10,000 bases of DNA from Kiritimatiellota bacterium (GTDB lineage: Bacteria; Verrucomicrobiota; Kiritimatiellia; JAAZAB01). Each line of letters opens with the position of its first letter. The first letter of the stretch is position 1. A program made the translations under genes and the position numbers. The stretch is from contig VSJD01000060.1 of assembly GCA_008636095.1 (NCBI GenBank), forward strand, positions 1-10,000, written 5' to 3'. Shown here in pieces: positions 1 through 8,061 of this stretch. A model generated the notes under the pieces. The model saw only the letters and a program-made list of their open reading frames with translations, had not been told where the DNA came from and made no database searches.

Positions 1-1
1 C

Positions 2-1810
2 GCGATCGGCGTTCCGGTGAAGGCGGTTTGCTGGGTAAAAGAGTTTGCGGGAACCGATCCTGAGGGGAAGCCTTGCCTGTATGCAACCATGGGGCAGAGC
101 GGATCCAGATTTTTTGTCCTGCGCATCGATATCGGTACCGGGAAGTGCGCCAAATTTTCCGCCGGTCAAGAGGGAGGGGCTTTTCCGCCCGTTGCCATCT
201 GGAGCCGGAGCGGAAATTGCCTGTATATTGGTTCTTATAGCGGCCACCTGCACCGTTTTATACCCGGCCTGGAAAAGGTTGAAACTATCGGCGCGATTAA
301 TCCGGGGGCGGCGAACTTTGCCTGCGGTATCGCCGAGCATCCCGACGGCACACTGTTCATCGGGAGCCACCCCGGGTGCGACCTGACGCGTTATAATCCT
401 GAGACCGGGAATTTTACCCGTTACGGGCGTATGGACCCGGATGAAATGTATTTTTACCCCATGGCGGGCGCTGACGGAACCGTTGCCGGGATGGCGAAAG
501 TGATGAGGCCGCACGTGGTCGTCCTTGACCCGGAAACCGGCGAACACCGTGCGGTAGGTCCTGTGGCGGATAAAAACAGTCAGCAAGGGCAAGTCGAACT
601 TGTTAAAGCCTCTGACGGTCTGCTCTATATCAAAAGCCACGAAGGCAATTTCCGGGTATCGGGCATGGATATATTCCCGGTCAAGGACCTGCCGGAACCA
701 ATGCCCGCGCCCGTCCTTCCCGACGGCTCCACCTGGCGCTGGCTGGATGCGGACATCTTTGAATACCGCAAACTTGCAATCATCAGCCCGAACGGCAGCG
801 AACGAATTCTTAACCTTGATTGGGAAGGAGACGGCACTGAAATTTTCATGTGCCACACCGGGCCTGACGGAAAGATCTATGGTTCCTCGGTATTACCTGA
901 ACATTTTTTTTCATTTGACCCGGCCAGCGGTCGACTGAAAGACCACGGCGCCTGCAGTACCGCCGGCGGCGAGGCATATTCCATGGCAAACCTTGACGGG
1001 CGGATTTATATCGGCAGTTATCCCGGCGCGAAATTCAGCGTTTACGATCCGTCGCGCCCGTACCGCTTCGGCACGGACAGGGACGCAAACCCCCGTGAGT
1101 TCGGGAGAATCGATGACGTGTCTTACCGTCCGTTTAGCATGGTTGCCGGGCCTGCCGGCAAGGTCTGGATAGCTTCCGTGCCCGATTACGGCATGTGGGA
1201 GGGCACCCTCGCCTGGTTTGACCCGCAGACGGAGAAATTCCACAGCCACCGTCACCTGTTACCTGACTGCAGTCCGACCGCCCTGACATACCTGGAAGAA
1301 GAAAACCTGCTGCTGGCCGGGTTAGCCATGATCGGAGGATCGGGCACTGTGCCGCGCGCTAAAAATGGAGGATTCATCCTCTGGGACCCGGACAGGGACG
1401 CGGCGGTATGGAAGGGCGACTTCGGGCTTTCGATCTATTCGGTGGTTGACATTTGCGCCACTGGCAGAGGGCTTGCCCACGCGCTGATTAGAACAGTCGA
1501 AGCCGACCAGGAGACCCATTCACTTGCGTTGCTTGATATGCGGAAGCGTTCAGTTGTTTCGCAAACCACGCTCACCAGGCCGCCGCACGGTTATGTAAAC
1601 CCGGGACTGGTCATGCACAATAGGCATGTCTACGGATTTACCCACCGGGGCATCTTTCGGGCACCCCTGGGAACCACAGATGTTGAGGTTTACTGGGAGC
1701 TGCCGGCTGACGGTGATGTGCCCGAGCTTTCCACATATTCGGCTACGGTAATTGATAATACCCTTTATTTCGGGTGTGGTCACAAACTGCTTTCCGTCTC
1801 CCTGCCCTGA
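2..1810 (+). CDS. Multi-bladed beta-propeller protein, 5'-partial, function unknown
   Basis: The frame is open to the left edge. A GTG at 17 could start a 597-residue protein, but no purine-rich ribosome site precedes it, so the true start and any signal peptide probably lie outside the window. Counting from that GTG, the protein shows repeated blade-like units: the motif (Leu/Ile)-(Phe/Tyr)-Ile-Gly-Ser-(Tyr/His)-x-Gly recurs near residues 69-76, 113-120 and 330-337, each followed by an aromatic or aliphatic residue plus Asp/Asn-Pro turns (residues 126-128, 170-172, 300-302, 343-345, 401-403, 456-458). Such Gly-rich strands alternating with Asp-Pro-x-Thr/Ser-Gly turns are typical of WD40/YncE/NHL-like beta-propellers. 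No catalytic motif or membrane segment is visible. Propellers of this kind can be enzymes (lyases, lactonases) or binding scaffolds; nothing here decides. The next gene is 252 bases downstream and encodes a secreted beta-helix protein. The propeller assignment is fairly secure, the function is unknown. Confidence 0.8.
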   Translation, partial: AIGVPVKAVCWVKEFAGTDPEGKPCLYATMGQSGSRFFVLRIDIGTGKCAKFSAGQEGGAFPPVAIWSRSGNCLYIGSYSGHLHRFIPGLEKVETIGAINPGAANFACGIAEHPDGTLFIGSHPGCDLTRYNPETGNFTRYGRMDPDEMYFYPMAGADGTVAGMAKVMRPHVVVLDPETGEHRAVGPVADKNSQQGQVELVKASDGLLYIKSHEGNFRVSGMDIFPVKDLPEPMPAPVLPDGSTWRWLDADIFEYRKLAIISPNGSERILNLDWEGDGTEIFMCHTGPDGKIYGSSVLPEHFFSFDPASGRLKDHGACSTAGGEAYSMANLDGRIYIGSYPGAKFSVYDPSRPYRFGTDRDANPREFGRIDDVSYRPFSMVAGPAGKVWIASVPDYGMWEGTLAWFDPQTEKFHSHRHLLPDCSPTALTYLEEENLLLAGLAMIGGSGTVPRAKNGGFILWDPDRDAAVWKGDFGLSIYSVVDICATGRGLAHALIRTVEADQETHSLALLDMRKRSVVSQTTLTRPPHGYVNPGLVMHNRHVYGFTHRGIFRAPLGTTDVEVYWELPADGDVPELSTYSATVIDNTLYFGCGHKLLSVSLP

Positions 1811-1819
1811 TTCCATCAA

Positions 1820-1842
1820 GGCGCAGTCTCGGACCCTGTGCC
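1820..1842 (+). terminator. Possible hairpin after the beta-propeller gene
   Basis: Ten bases after the stop codon, GGCGCAG (1820-1826) can pair with CTGTGCC (1836-1842), giving 7 pairs including one G-U, with a 9-base loop. No run of T follows, so it is not a canonical Rho-independent terminator. It could be an mRNA 3'-end stem or chance in GC-rich DNA. Confidence 0.2.
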
Positions 1843-1960
1843 CACGCCGAAGCCTTGTTTCCAAATGACAATTTTCCTTGACGCCCTTCGTTTGGCACGG
1901 CACTCTACCCCATTAAACAGGTATTCAATTTGTCAGGCTGGTCAGTATTTCCGCCAAGAC

Positions 1961-2026
1961 TGTGACATCTCGACTTCGCTCCTGCCGTCGCTAAGGCTAT
2001 GGCAGGCAGGCGGGATGACCATCACA
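1961..2026. repeat. Imperfect palindromic (REP-like) intergenic element
   Basis: Within the 252-base gap, outer arms TGTGACATC (1961-1969) are complementary to GATG (2014-2017) plus TCACA (2022-2026), interrupted only by a 4-base insertion. An inner stem pairs CCTGCC (1981-1986) with GGCAGG (2001-2006) around a 14-base loop. The remainder of the gap (1843-1960 and 2027-2050) shows no gene or convincing promoter. The shape resembles dispersed palindromic repeats of bacterial genomes; only one copy is visible here, so the repeat status is inferred. Confidence 0.45.
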
Positions 2027-2054
2027 GGCGGCATGACTTTTTCAACAGCCAAAT

Positions 2055-2058
2055 GGAG
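2055..2058 (+). promoter_or_regulatory. Ribosome binding site that fixes the start of beta-helix gene A
   Basis: GGAG lies 4 bases before the ATG at 2063. The same frame is open back to an ATG at 1838, but that one has no ribosome site and its first 75 codons run through the palindromic element, while the ATG at 2063 is followed at once by a textbook signal peptide. The spacer is slightly short. Confidence 0.5.
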
Positions 2059-2062
2059 TGCA

Positions 2063-3463
2063 ATGTCTAACCTGAATTTTCCCCGAACAGCGGATTATGT
2101 TGTCCGAACATTTTTGTTTGCGGTTGTCTGGCTTGTTAGCGCCCTGGCGGTGCAGGCCGCCGACACGCATTACGTCTCCATGCCCGGTGGCTATGGCACG
2201 AACGATACTGCCGGCGGCTATACCAACTGGGAGGGTGCGGCGACTCAAATTCAATGGGCGGTGGATGCGGCCGTTGACGGCGATACGGTGCTGGTGACCA
2301 ACGGAATATATAATCTGACCAACCAGATTGTCTTGACGAACGCAATTACATTTAAAAGCATGAATGGCCCCGGGTTCACATTTATCAACGGCAATTATCC
2401 CGCCTATTCCAACCGGTGCCTGTTCTGGAGTAACAAGACCGCTACAGTTGATGGTTTTACAATGTCTAACGGGTATATTGTGAGTGCATATGCCGGTGGC
2501 GTTTACATGTATGGCGGAACCCTGACAAATTGTCACATTTGCAACAATTACGGCCAATACGGCGGCGGTGTTCAGATGATGGATTGGCCCGTTGGCCAGA
2601 GGACAAGTTATATTTTAAATTGTATTATCAACAGTAATCGGGGGGGGTACTTTGGCGGCGCCGGGTATTCTCAAAATTCTGGTAATGGGACTGTCGGTTA
2701 CATTAAAAATTGCGTAATTTCATACAATACCGCAACCATAGCCGGATATCCCGGAGGTTTACTCCAGAGCGCCGAGCATATGTATAATTCCGAAATTTCA
2801 TATAACACCGGCCCTATCGGAGGCATTAAGGGAGGCTGGTACGGCGCAATCTATGAATGTAAAATTATCGGCAACAGCGGAACTACCTGTGGTGGAGTAA
2901 GTATGACGATCGGTTATCTCGCGAATCTGAGAAATTGTCTGATCCGTAACAACCATGCCACAACCGGCGCAGGTGGAGTTGAGTTTACAGGGAATGCTTA
3001 TGGAGGGCCTCAATACATGCGTAACCTCACGATTGTTTCTAATTCCACCGACTCCGCAGCTAATACCGGTGGAATCTATTTCTATAACACGACGGGCAAG
3101 TCTACCAATGCCTTATATAATTCCATTGTGTATTACAATTCATCCGGCGGAACATATAGCAATGTTTACAATAACGGTTTCACCAATCTTATTGTTAGTA
3201 ATTGTTGTATTGGGATGACTAACGGGGCATTGTCGCCGGCAACGCAAATCAGTGATGTTATTTACGCCGATCCGTTATTGATTGATCTGCCCGCCGAAAA
3301 CTGTCGTTTAAGTTCCCGCTCGCCCTGCATCAATGCCGGTTACTACGAAAGCTGGATGACGACAGTCCTTGATCTTGACGACCGCATCCGTATCCGGTAC
3401 GGGATTGTTGACCTGGGGGCATATGAGTTTATCCGCAGTGGCACCATCTACGGTTTCCATTAG
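2063..3463 (+). CDS. Secreted right-handed beta-helix protein A (choice-of-anchor Q type)
   Basis: This is a 466-residue exported protein. Residues 1-32 form a signal peptide: a polar N-region with Arg8 and Arg15, a hydrophobic core from about 17 to 29, and a Val-Gln-Ala cleavage site before Ala-Asp. Residues 35-85 form the pectate-lyase-fold entry segment, with the pattern YTNW, IQ-x-AVDAA, GDTVLV-x-NGIY. Parallel beta-helix rungs follow; their inward N-(C/S/L) positions fall near residues 157, 187, 217, 243, 266, 292, 322 and 354, that is every 23-32 residues, separated by Gly-Gly turns. The C-terminus (about 412-460) carries SPCINAG, an ESWM segment, DLDD and VDLGAYEF, the closing signature of these PVC-type proteins. 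No lyase or hydrolase catalytic site is evident, so carbohydrate binding, adhesion or an uncharacterised lyase role are all possible. It is related to the gene at 8282. An eight-G tract lies at 2640-2647, and the gene is visibly more AT-rich than the hydrolase gene that follows 91 bases later. Confidence 0.82.
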   Translation: MSNLNFPRTADYVVRTFLFAVVWLVSALAVQAADTHYVSMPGGYGTNDTAGGYTNWEGAATQIQWAVDAAVDGDTVLVTNGIYNLTNQIVLTNAITFKSMNGPGFTFINGNYPAYSNRCLFWSNKTATVDGFTMSNGYIVSAYAGGVYMYGGTLTNCHICNNYGQYGGGVQMMDWPVGQRTSYILNCIINSNRGGYFGGAGYSQNSGNGTVGYIKNCVISYNTATIAGYPGGLLQSAEHMYNSEISYNTGPIGGIKGGWYGAIYECKIIGNSGTTCGGVSMTIGYLANLRNCLIRNNHATTGAGGVEFTGNAYGGPQYMRNLTIVSNSTDSAANTGGIYFYNTTGKSTNALYNSIVYYNSSGGTYSNVYNNGFTNLIVSNCCIGMTNGALSPATQISDVIYADPLLIDLPAENCRLSSRSPCINAGYYESWMTTVLDLDDRIRIRYGIVDLGAYEFIRSGTIYGFH

Positions 3464-3554
3464 CCCGGACATTTTAGGACGGACAAAAACATCTTCTCGC
3501 CATATCAACGAAAAACAGGCATTCATAATAACCAGTCGTGGAAAGGAGTAAAAA

Positions 3555-6500
3555 ATGAGAAGGGTACAGATGGCGGCAACGGTAATTTCGCTTTGCTTGA
3601 TGGCGCTCGCATTGTCTGCGGAGGAAAGCAGGAAAGATCCCGGTTCCTCCGGGACAACCCCGGCGCCGGTGGATATTACCGTGCCCTATGCGCTTTGCGC
3701 CAGCGCCACCGAGCCTCCGGTCATTGACGGCCGGCTGGACGACGCCTGCTGGAAGCAGTCCGTGGAATTGGGTCCTTTCGTCCGGATAGCCGGTGGTGAA
3801 CTGCCCCGCGAGGGAAGCCGCGCCTATCTCCTCCACGACGATAAATATCTGTATCTTGGCATCGAGTGCGACGAGTCTTTGCTGGACGAGCGTCTTCAGC
3901 GGACGCACGAGATCAAGCGCGAAATGAAGGAGCGCGATGCGGACGTCTACGCGGACGACTGCGTGGAGGTTTTCCTCCAGCCGGATCCGGCGAAGGGGGC
4001 GTACTACCATCTTGTCATCAACAGCCTGGGCACCCTCTACGACGCCCTCTGCGGCAAGGATGGCTCGACCGACAAGGGCTGGAGCTCAAATGCAAAAATC
4101 GCGGTCTCGTCCGATCAGAAGGCGTGGCGGATTGAGCTTGCGATGCCTTGGTCGGACTTCGACATGGCCGCCAAGGACGGCGGCCGTTTTCGCTTCAACA
4201 TCTGCCGGCATGAGTGCCCGAACCAGGAATACACCTGCTGGTCGCCCACCGGGCAGGGGTTCCACCAGCCGGACAAATTCGGCGTGGTCGTTCTGGGCAA
4301 ACCCGTGCTGGGAATGCGGCGGATCTTGCCGCCGGAATTTTCCGAGGGGGAGAAGGTTTACTCCGTGACGCTGGCCAATCCGGCCAAGGACAGCCGCAAG
4401 GCACAGGTGGCCGCGCTGGTCAAGTACGACAAGGGCGACTGGAGCTCCCATGCGCAGACGGTTCCGGTTCCCCCGGAGGGCGAAGCGGCGGCCAAGACGT
4501 CCTATCTGCTAAGCTCGGGCGAGAATCTATGTTTCGCCCTGGACACTCCCGCCGACAAGGCAAACGATACCTTGTGCTTTAAATCCGACTATCTCCCGGT
4601 CCGGGCCGACACCGAGTACGCCGTCTCGGCGATGGTAAAGGCGGAGAATCTGACTGGCGGCGGACGCCCGCTCGTCTTGTCGGTAAGTAGTATGGACGCC
4701 GCCCGAAAGCCGATCAAGTCCTATGAAGATGTTTTGGTAGTTCCCACAGGCACTTACGAGTGGCGCCGCGTCGAGGGCAAGTGGCGGTCGGCTACGAACG
4801 CGGCCGAGATCCTTTTCTGGGCGGTCAAGTGGGCCGGGTCGGGTGTCACGGGCAAGGTGTGGATTGACGACATGCGCATGTGCCCGGCGGGAAGCTGTGT
4901 CAACGCCCTGCCGAACGGCGCATTGGAGAGGGACGCCGACGGTGTGGTGGCCGGCTGGCCAACCCAATCGGGGTGGATGTTCGCTCCCAGCTATGCGCGC
5001 GGAACGTATGCGAACATCGTTCTCCAAGTGTACGATGAGACCGGCCCGCTCCTCTGTTCTTCTGCGGTGATCGCCGGAGAGATCGCGAAGAAGGACACGG
5101 CGATCAGCAGTGCGCTCATGCTTCGCGCCTGCATGCCGGAATCCTTGGACATGCTGCGCATCAGGTCACTTTATGCTGTGCAGGGTGGCTATTTGTATCT
5201 TCCCATGGTGTTCCGCAGTTCCATAGGGGAGAAACTGGATGACTGTCGGCTGACGCTGGAAGTTCCGGCGTTTCTGCGTCTGGTTGACCCGAATCCCCGC
5301 GCGACCATTTTGAAGAGGGAACGAACCACGCGTGCGGGCCAGCCGCACATCCGCTACGAGCTGTTGTTCCCGGCGGAGAGCATAAGCCCGGTTGAGGCGC
5401 AGAAGGAGACGACCGTCCTCAATCACCTCCTCTTCAAATGCGAGATCACGCCCGAGGCGAAAAGCGAGTGGCGTCTGTTCCACGCCGCGGCGGCTGGCGG
5501 CAAGAAGGAGGCCGAGAACGAAGTGTCCCTTTTTCTTCTGCCGCCCCTCGAGTGGAAACGGCCGACCAGCGTCATCATTGACAATTGGGCGTGCTCCTCT
5601 TTTTACAGGCCACTCAGCACCATGAACGAGAATGAAGTGGATCTTGTGGCCAAGACCTTCCGCATGGCTGGCTTCAATCAAATCGGGAAATCGATCGGGA
5701 CGCATTATATTCAGAAATATAATTTCCGCCTCCAAGGTTCTATCCCCCTCATCAACGCTCCCGGGAGCCTGTTCCCGGAGGGCATGGAATATCTCACCGC
5801 CCACAAGGAGGCGTGGGCCGTGGATTTCAGCGGAAAGAAATACAATACCTGCTTCTGCCCAACCTATTTCTTGAGCGCGGAGAACAAGCATCTGCCGGAG
5901 GTTGAAAAATGGCTGGAGAAGGAGGCCAAAGGCCTGGCGATGCTGGATTGGGATTATGAGGTTTCGGTCACCCGGCCTACTTCGATCTGCTTATGCGAGC
6001 GGTGCCTGAAGGCGTTCCGGGAGGCGGCAAAAATCCCCCCGGACATCGAGCTGACGGCTAAAAGTATTCTTGAGAAACACCGGAAAGCATGGGTGGATTT
6101 CCGCTGTCGGCAAAACGCTGAAATTTCCGGGCTGTTCCAAGCGCCGATCAAGCGAGGCAATCCCCAGTGCATTTATAGTGTCTATTCGGGCTACCAGGGA
6201 CCGACCGACGAGCAGTACGGGGTGGACTGGCGGTACATGAGCAAGTATTGCGATTTTGTGTGGTGCGGCTATGGGCGTTCCCCACAGATGATCGCCGCGA
6301 CGCATGCGGCAATCGGCGACCGGCCCTTTATCGGTGGTGAGCTGGCCTGGTATGGAAGCGCGCCTTATGACAACAAGGACATCAGGACCATTCTGTTCCG
6401 GCGCTTGACTGACTGCGGCTCCGGCATCATGACCTACTTCAACTGGATCGTGGATGGCCGCTTCTATGGGGCGGTCTCCGCGGTAGCCGGGTTCACCGCA

Positions 6501-7919
6501 GACTTCGAGCCGTTCTTCAGCTGGGACGTGGATGACAAGGGGGTTTACCACAGCCATTACAAGCGGGACGATGCGCTCGTGGAGGTGGCGGGCGAGGGGA
6601 CGACGAATGATGTCACTGTGTTGACGTATGGCAAGGAGCGTCTGGTTATCCTTTTCAATGAAGGCAAAAACTCCCGGAAATTCCAGATCAAGAACCTTGC
6701 CTGGAAAGAGGGGTTGGCCTGCGTGGATTATGGCACTAAGAAAGTGAGCGGGGCGGAGGTTGCGATCGAAGTTCCCGCGTACGATGTCCGCATCTTTCAC
6801 GTGCTGGACCCAGCGGAAGCGGCGGTGGTGGAGGCGCCCGAGCCGATGTCCGCTGCCGAAATGGAGAAGCTGGCCTGTTATCCACTGCTGGCCTGGCGCG
6901 GCAAAGGCAGTCGTCCCGGCGACCAGGTGTACACGCTGGAGATCAGCCAGGATGAGAAGTTCCCGGACGGGAATACCTCCCGCGTGGAGGGCATCGCCTC
7001 CACGATCCATGTCATTGGCGAGAGACTGAAGGCTGGCGAGTCCTATTTCTGGCGCGTGCGGGGGAAAGACGTCGTCTCGGGGAAAGTGGGTCCGTATTCC
7101 GACGCGGTCTCGTTCCGCGTTCCGCTTTTCAAGGACGTCTGCGCGTGGCCGCCTATTTTCAATCCGCAGGGCACGGAGCAGGTCTCCAACACCTTGCGCG
7201 TCGAGGCGACCCTGGCCGAGGATATGAAGTGGACCGTGACTATTGCGGACTCCACGAATAAGGCCGTAAAGACATTCACCGGCGGGGGCAGGGACATCCT
7301 TGTGGCGTGGGATGGTAAGGACGGCGAAGGTCGCCTGTGCCCGGATGGCGTGTACCAATACGCCATCACGGTGGAAAAGTTCCCGGCCGGCGCGGTGACC
7401 GGGCAGGTCGAGATCAGTCGGAGATTCGGCCTCAAGAACCCTTCGCTCGCGATCTGCCGGAAATTTTGTTTCACAAGACCAGAGGGAGCGGTCAAACTTG
7501 AGAACGATTATATGGTCACGCGGACCCAGACGTACTCAATCCGCATGACGGCCGACGCCCCGAAAGCCTCGGCGTACTGGAGCAACTACGCCGGCGGTGG
7601 TGTGGAACTGGGAGGGGTGATCCCTGTGACGCCAGGCAAAAAGTACGCCTTCCGCGTCTGGGTGAAGACGGATCTCTCCGCCGGGGAGGGCATGATTACC
7701 CTGGCCTTCTTTACGCGCGACGGCCGTTGGGCGGCCGTCCCCGGGCATAAACCATGGGGCACGGAGAGCGAGAAGGTGACAGGCAAAAGCGACTGGACGG
7801 AGCGGAACGTCACGTTGACCGCTCCGGAGGATGCCTATAGCGCCGTCCTCTTTTTCCGGGTCAAGGACGCCGTCGGCTCCTGCTGGTTTGATGACGTGTC
7901 TTTTGCGGAAGTCGAATAG
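3555..7919 (+). CDS. Secreted multidomain glycoside-hydrolase-like protein with CBM9 and CBM4/9-type modules
   Basis: This 1454-residue protein has a strong ribosome site (AGGAG, 6 bases before ATG) and a signal peptide cleaved after about Ala22. Domains in order: CBM9-like module (about 45-248) with VIDGRLDDACW at 56-66 and DDCVEVF at 134-140; a short beta segment; a CBM4/9-like jelly roll (about 318-445) closing with WIDD at 436-439; a beta-rich linker (to about 668); a TIM-barrel hydrolase-like core (about 669-1000); a beta-sandwich (about 1000-1092); an Fn3-like domain (about 1105-1190); a FlgD-type Ig domain (about 1211-1288) with WDGKDG at 1252-1257; and a C-terminal CBM4/9-like jelly roll (about 1310-1454) with WFDDV at 1444-1448. 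In the core, Asp-Tyr-Glu802 precedes a CxCxxC cluster (C812, C814, C817), with C766 and C768 upstream, resembling the zinc site of GH42 beta-galactosidases. Glu929 in GGELAW is a candidate nucleophile. A polysaccharide-degrading role outside the cytoplasm is inferred; the substrate is unknown, and assignment to GH42 itself is not claimed. Confidence 0.82.
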   Translation: MRRVQMAATVISLCLMALALSAEESRKDPGSSGTTPAPVDITVPYALCASATEPPVIDGRLDDACWKQSVELGPFVRIAGGELPREGSRAYLLHDDKYLYLGIECDESLLDERLQRTHEIKREMKERDADVYADDCVEVFLQPDPAKGAYYHLVINSLGTLYDALCGKDGSTDKGWSSNAKIAVSSDQKAWRIELAMPWSDFDMAAKDGGRFRFNICRHECPNQEYTCWSPTGQGFHQPDKFGVVVLGKPVLGMRRILPPEFSEGEKVYSVTLANPAKDSRKAQVAALVKYDKGDWSSHAQTVPVPPEGEAAAKTSYLLSSGENLCFALDTPADKANDTLCFKSDYLPVRADTEYAVSAMVKAENLTGGGRPLVLSVSSMDAARKPIKSYEDVLVVPTGTYEWRRVEGKWRSATNAAEILFWAVKWAGSGVTGKVWIDDMRMCPAGSCVNALPNGALERDADGVVAGWPTQSGWMFAPSYARGTYANIVLQVYDETGPLLCSSAVIAGEIAKKDTAISSALMLRACMPESLDMLRIRSLYAVQGGYLYLPMVFRSSIGEKLDDCRLTLEVPAFLRLVDPNPRATILKRERTTRAGQPHIRYELLFPAESISPVEAQKETTVLNHLLFKCEITPEAKSEWRLFHAAAAGGKKEAENEVSLFLLPPLEWKRPTSVIIDNWACSSFYRPLSTMNENEVDLVAKTFRMAGFNQIGKSIGTHYIQKYNFRLQGSIPLINAPGSLFPEGMEYLTAHKEAWAVDFSGKKYNTCFCPTYFLSAENKHLPEVEKWLEKEAKGLAMLDWDYEVSVTRPTSICLCERCLKAFREAAKIPPDIELTAKSILEKHRKAWVDFRCRQNAEISGLFQAPIKRGNPQCIYSVYSGYQGPTDEQYGVDWRYMSKYCDFVWCGYGRSPQMIAATHAAIGDRPFIGGELAWYGSAPYDNKDIRTILFRRLTDCGSGIMTYFNWIVDGRFYGAVSAVAGFTADFEPFFSWDVDDKGVYHSHYKRDDALVEVAGEGTTNDVTVLTYGKERLVILFNEGKNSRKFQIKNLAWKEGLACVDYGTKKVSGAEVAIEVPAYDVRIFHVLDPAEAAVVEAPEPMSAAEMEKLACYPLLAWRGKGSRPGDQVYTLEISQDEKFPDGNTSRVEGIASTIHVIGERLKAGESYFWRVRGKDVVSGKVGPYSDAVSFRVPLFKDVCAWPPIFNPQGTEQVSNTLRVEATLAEDMKWTVTIADSTNKAVKTFTGGGRDILVAWDGKDGEGRLCPDGVYQYAITVEKFPAGAVTGQVEISRRFGLKNPSLAICRKFCFTRPEGAVKLENDYMVTRTQTYSIRMTADAPKASAYWSNYAGGGVELGGVIPVTPGKKYAFRVWVKTDLSAGEGMITLAFFTRDGRWAAVPGHKPWGTESEKVTGKSDWTERNVTLTAPEDAYSAVLFFRVKDAVGSCWFDDVSFAEVE

Positions 7920-7925
7920 CCGAAA

Positions 7926-7950
7926 CGAGCAGGAATACCTTTTCCGCTCG
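7926..7950 (+). terminator. Hairpin just after the hydrolase stop codon
   Basis: Six bases past the TAG, CGAGC (7926-7930) pairs with GCTCG (7946-7950), and GGAA (7932-7935) pairs with TTCC (7942-7945), leaving one bulged A and a 6-base loop. The location suits a transcript end or a 3'-protective stem. There is no T-run after it, so intrinsic termination is uncertain. Confidence 0.35.
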
Positions 7951-7997
7951 ACGGCCATCGCAAAAGTCTTCAGCCTTAGGCGGCAAATGTTTTTCTG

Positions 7998-8054
7998 GGT
8001 AGGGTCGGGCAGCCTTGTCCGACCGAACGGCGGGACAGGCTGTCCCGCCCTACC
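7998..8054. repeat. 57-base two-arm palindrome (REP-like unit 1)
   Basis: The outer ends GGTAGGG (7998-8004) and CCCTACC (8048-8054) are exact complements, and the two arms as wholes are approximate reverse complements of each other. Each arm is also its own hairpin: GGTCGG (8003-8008) pairs with CCGACC (8019-8024), and 8029-8049 is a perfect 10-bp palindrome around a single central G. The element could fold as one long stem or as two adjacent stems. There is no coding potential. This design is typical of mobile-like or dispersed palindromic repeats, but no second genomic copy can be seen from here. Confidence 0.7.
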
Positions 8055-8061
8055 AAGATTG

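Noticed and set aside
904..911. Eight-T tract in the beta-propeller gene as a frameshift site
   Set aside because: It encodes an ordinary Phe-Phe pair in a continuous frame; nothing suggests programmed slippage.
1878..1906. TTGACG as a sigma-70 -35 box
   Set aside because: At 17 bases downstream the sequence is CACTCT, a poor -10, and the site is far from the gene start.
1892..1907. Sigma-54-like promoter: TTGGCACG matches the -24 element
   Set aside because: The -12 element at the required distance reads TCTA instead of TTGC, lacking the essential GC.
1838..2062. N-terminal extension of beta-helix gene A from an ATG at 1838
   Set aside because: No ribosome site, it translates the palindromic element, and it would bury the signal peptide that starts at 2063.
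5166..5891. 241-codon open frame on the minus strand
   Set aside because: Antisense shadow of the hydrolase gene with no recognisable protein features.
5991..7358. 455-codon open frame on the minus strand
   Set aside because: It lies wholly antisense to the hydrolase gene, whose domains are recognisable; the reverse translation shows no domain or signal and reflects GC-rich codon bias.
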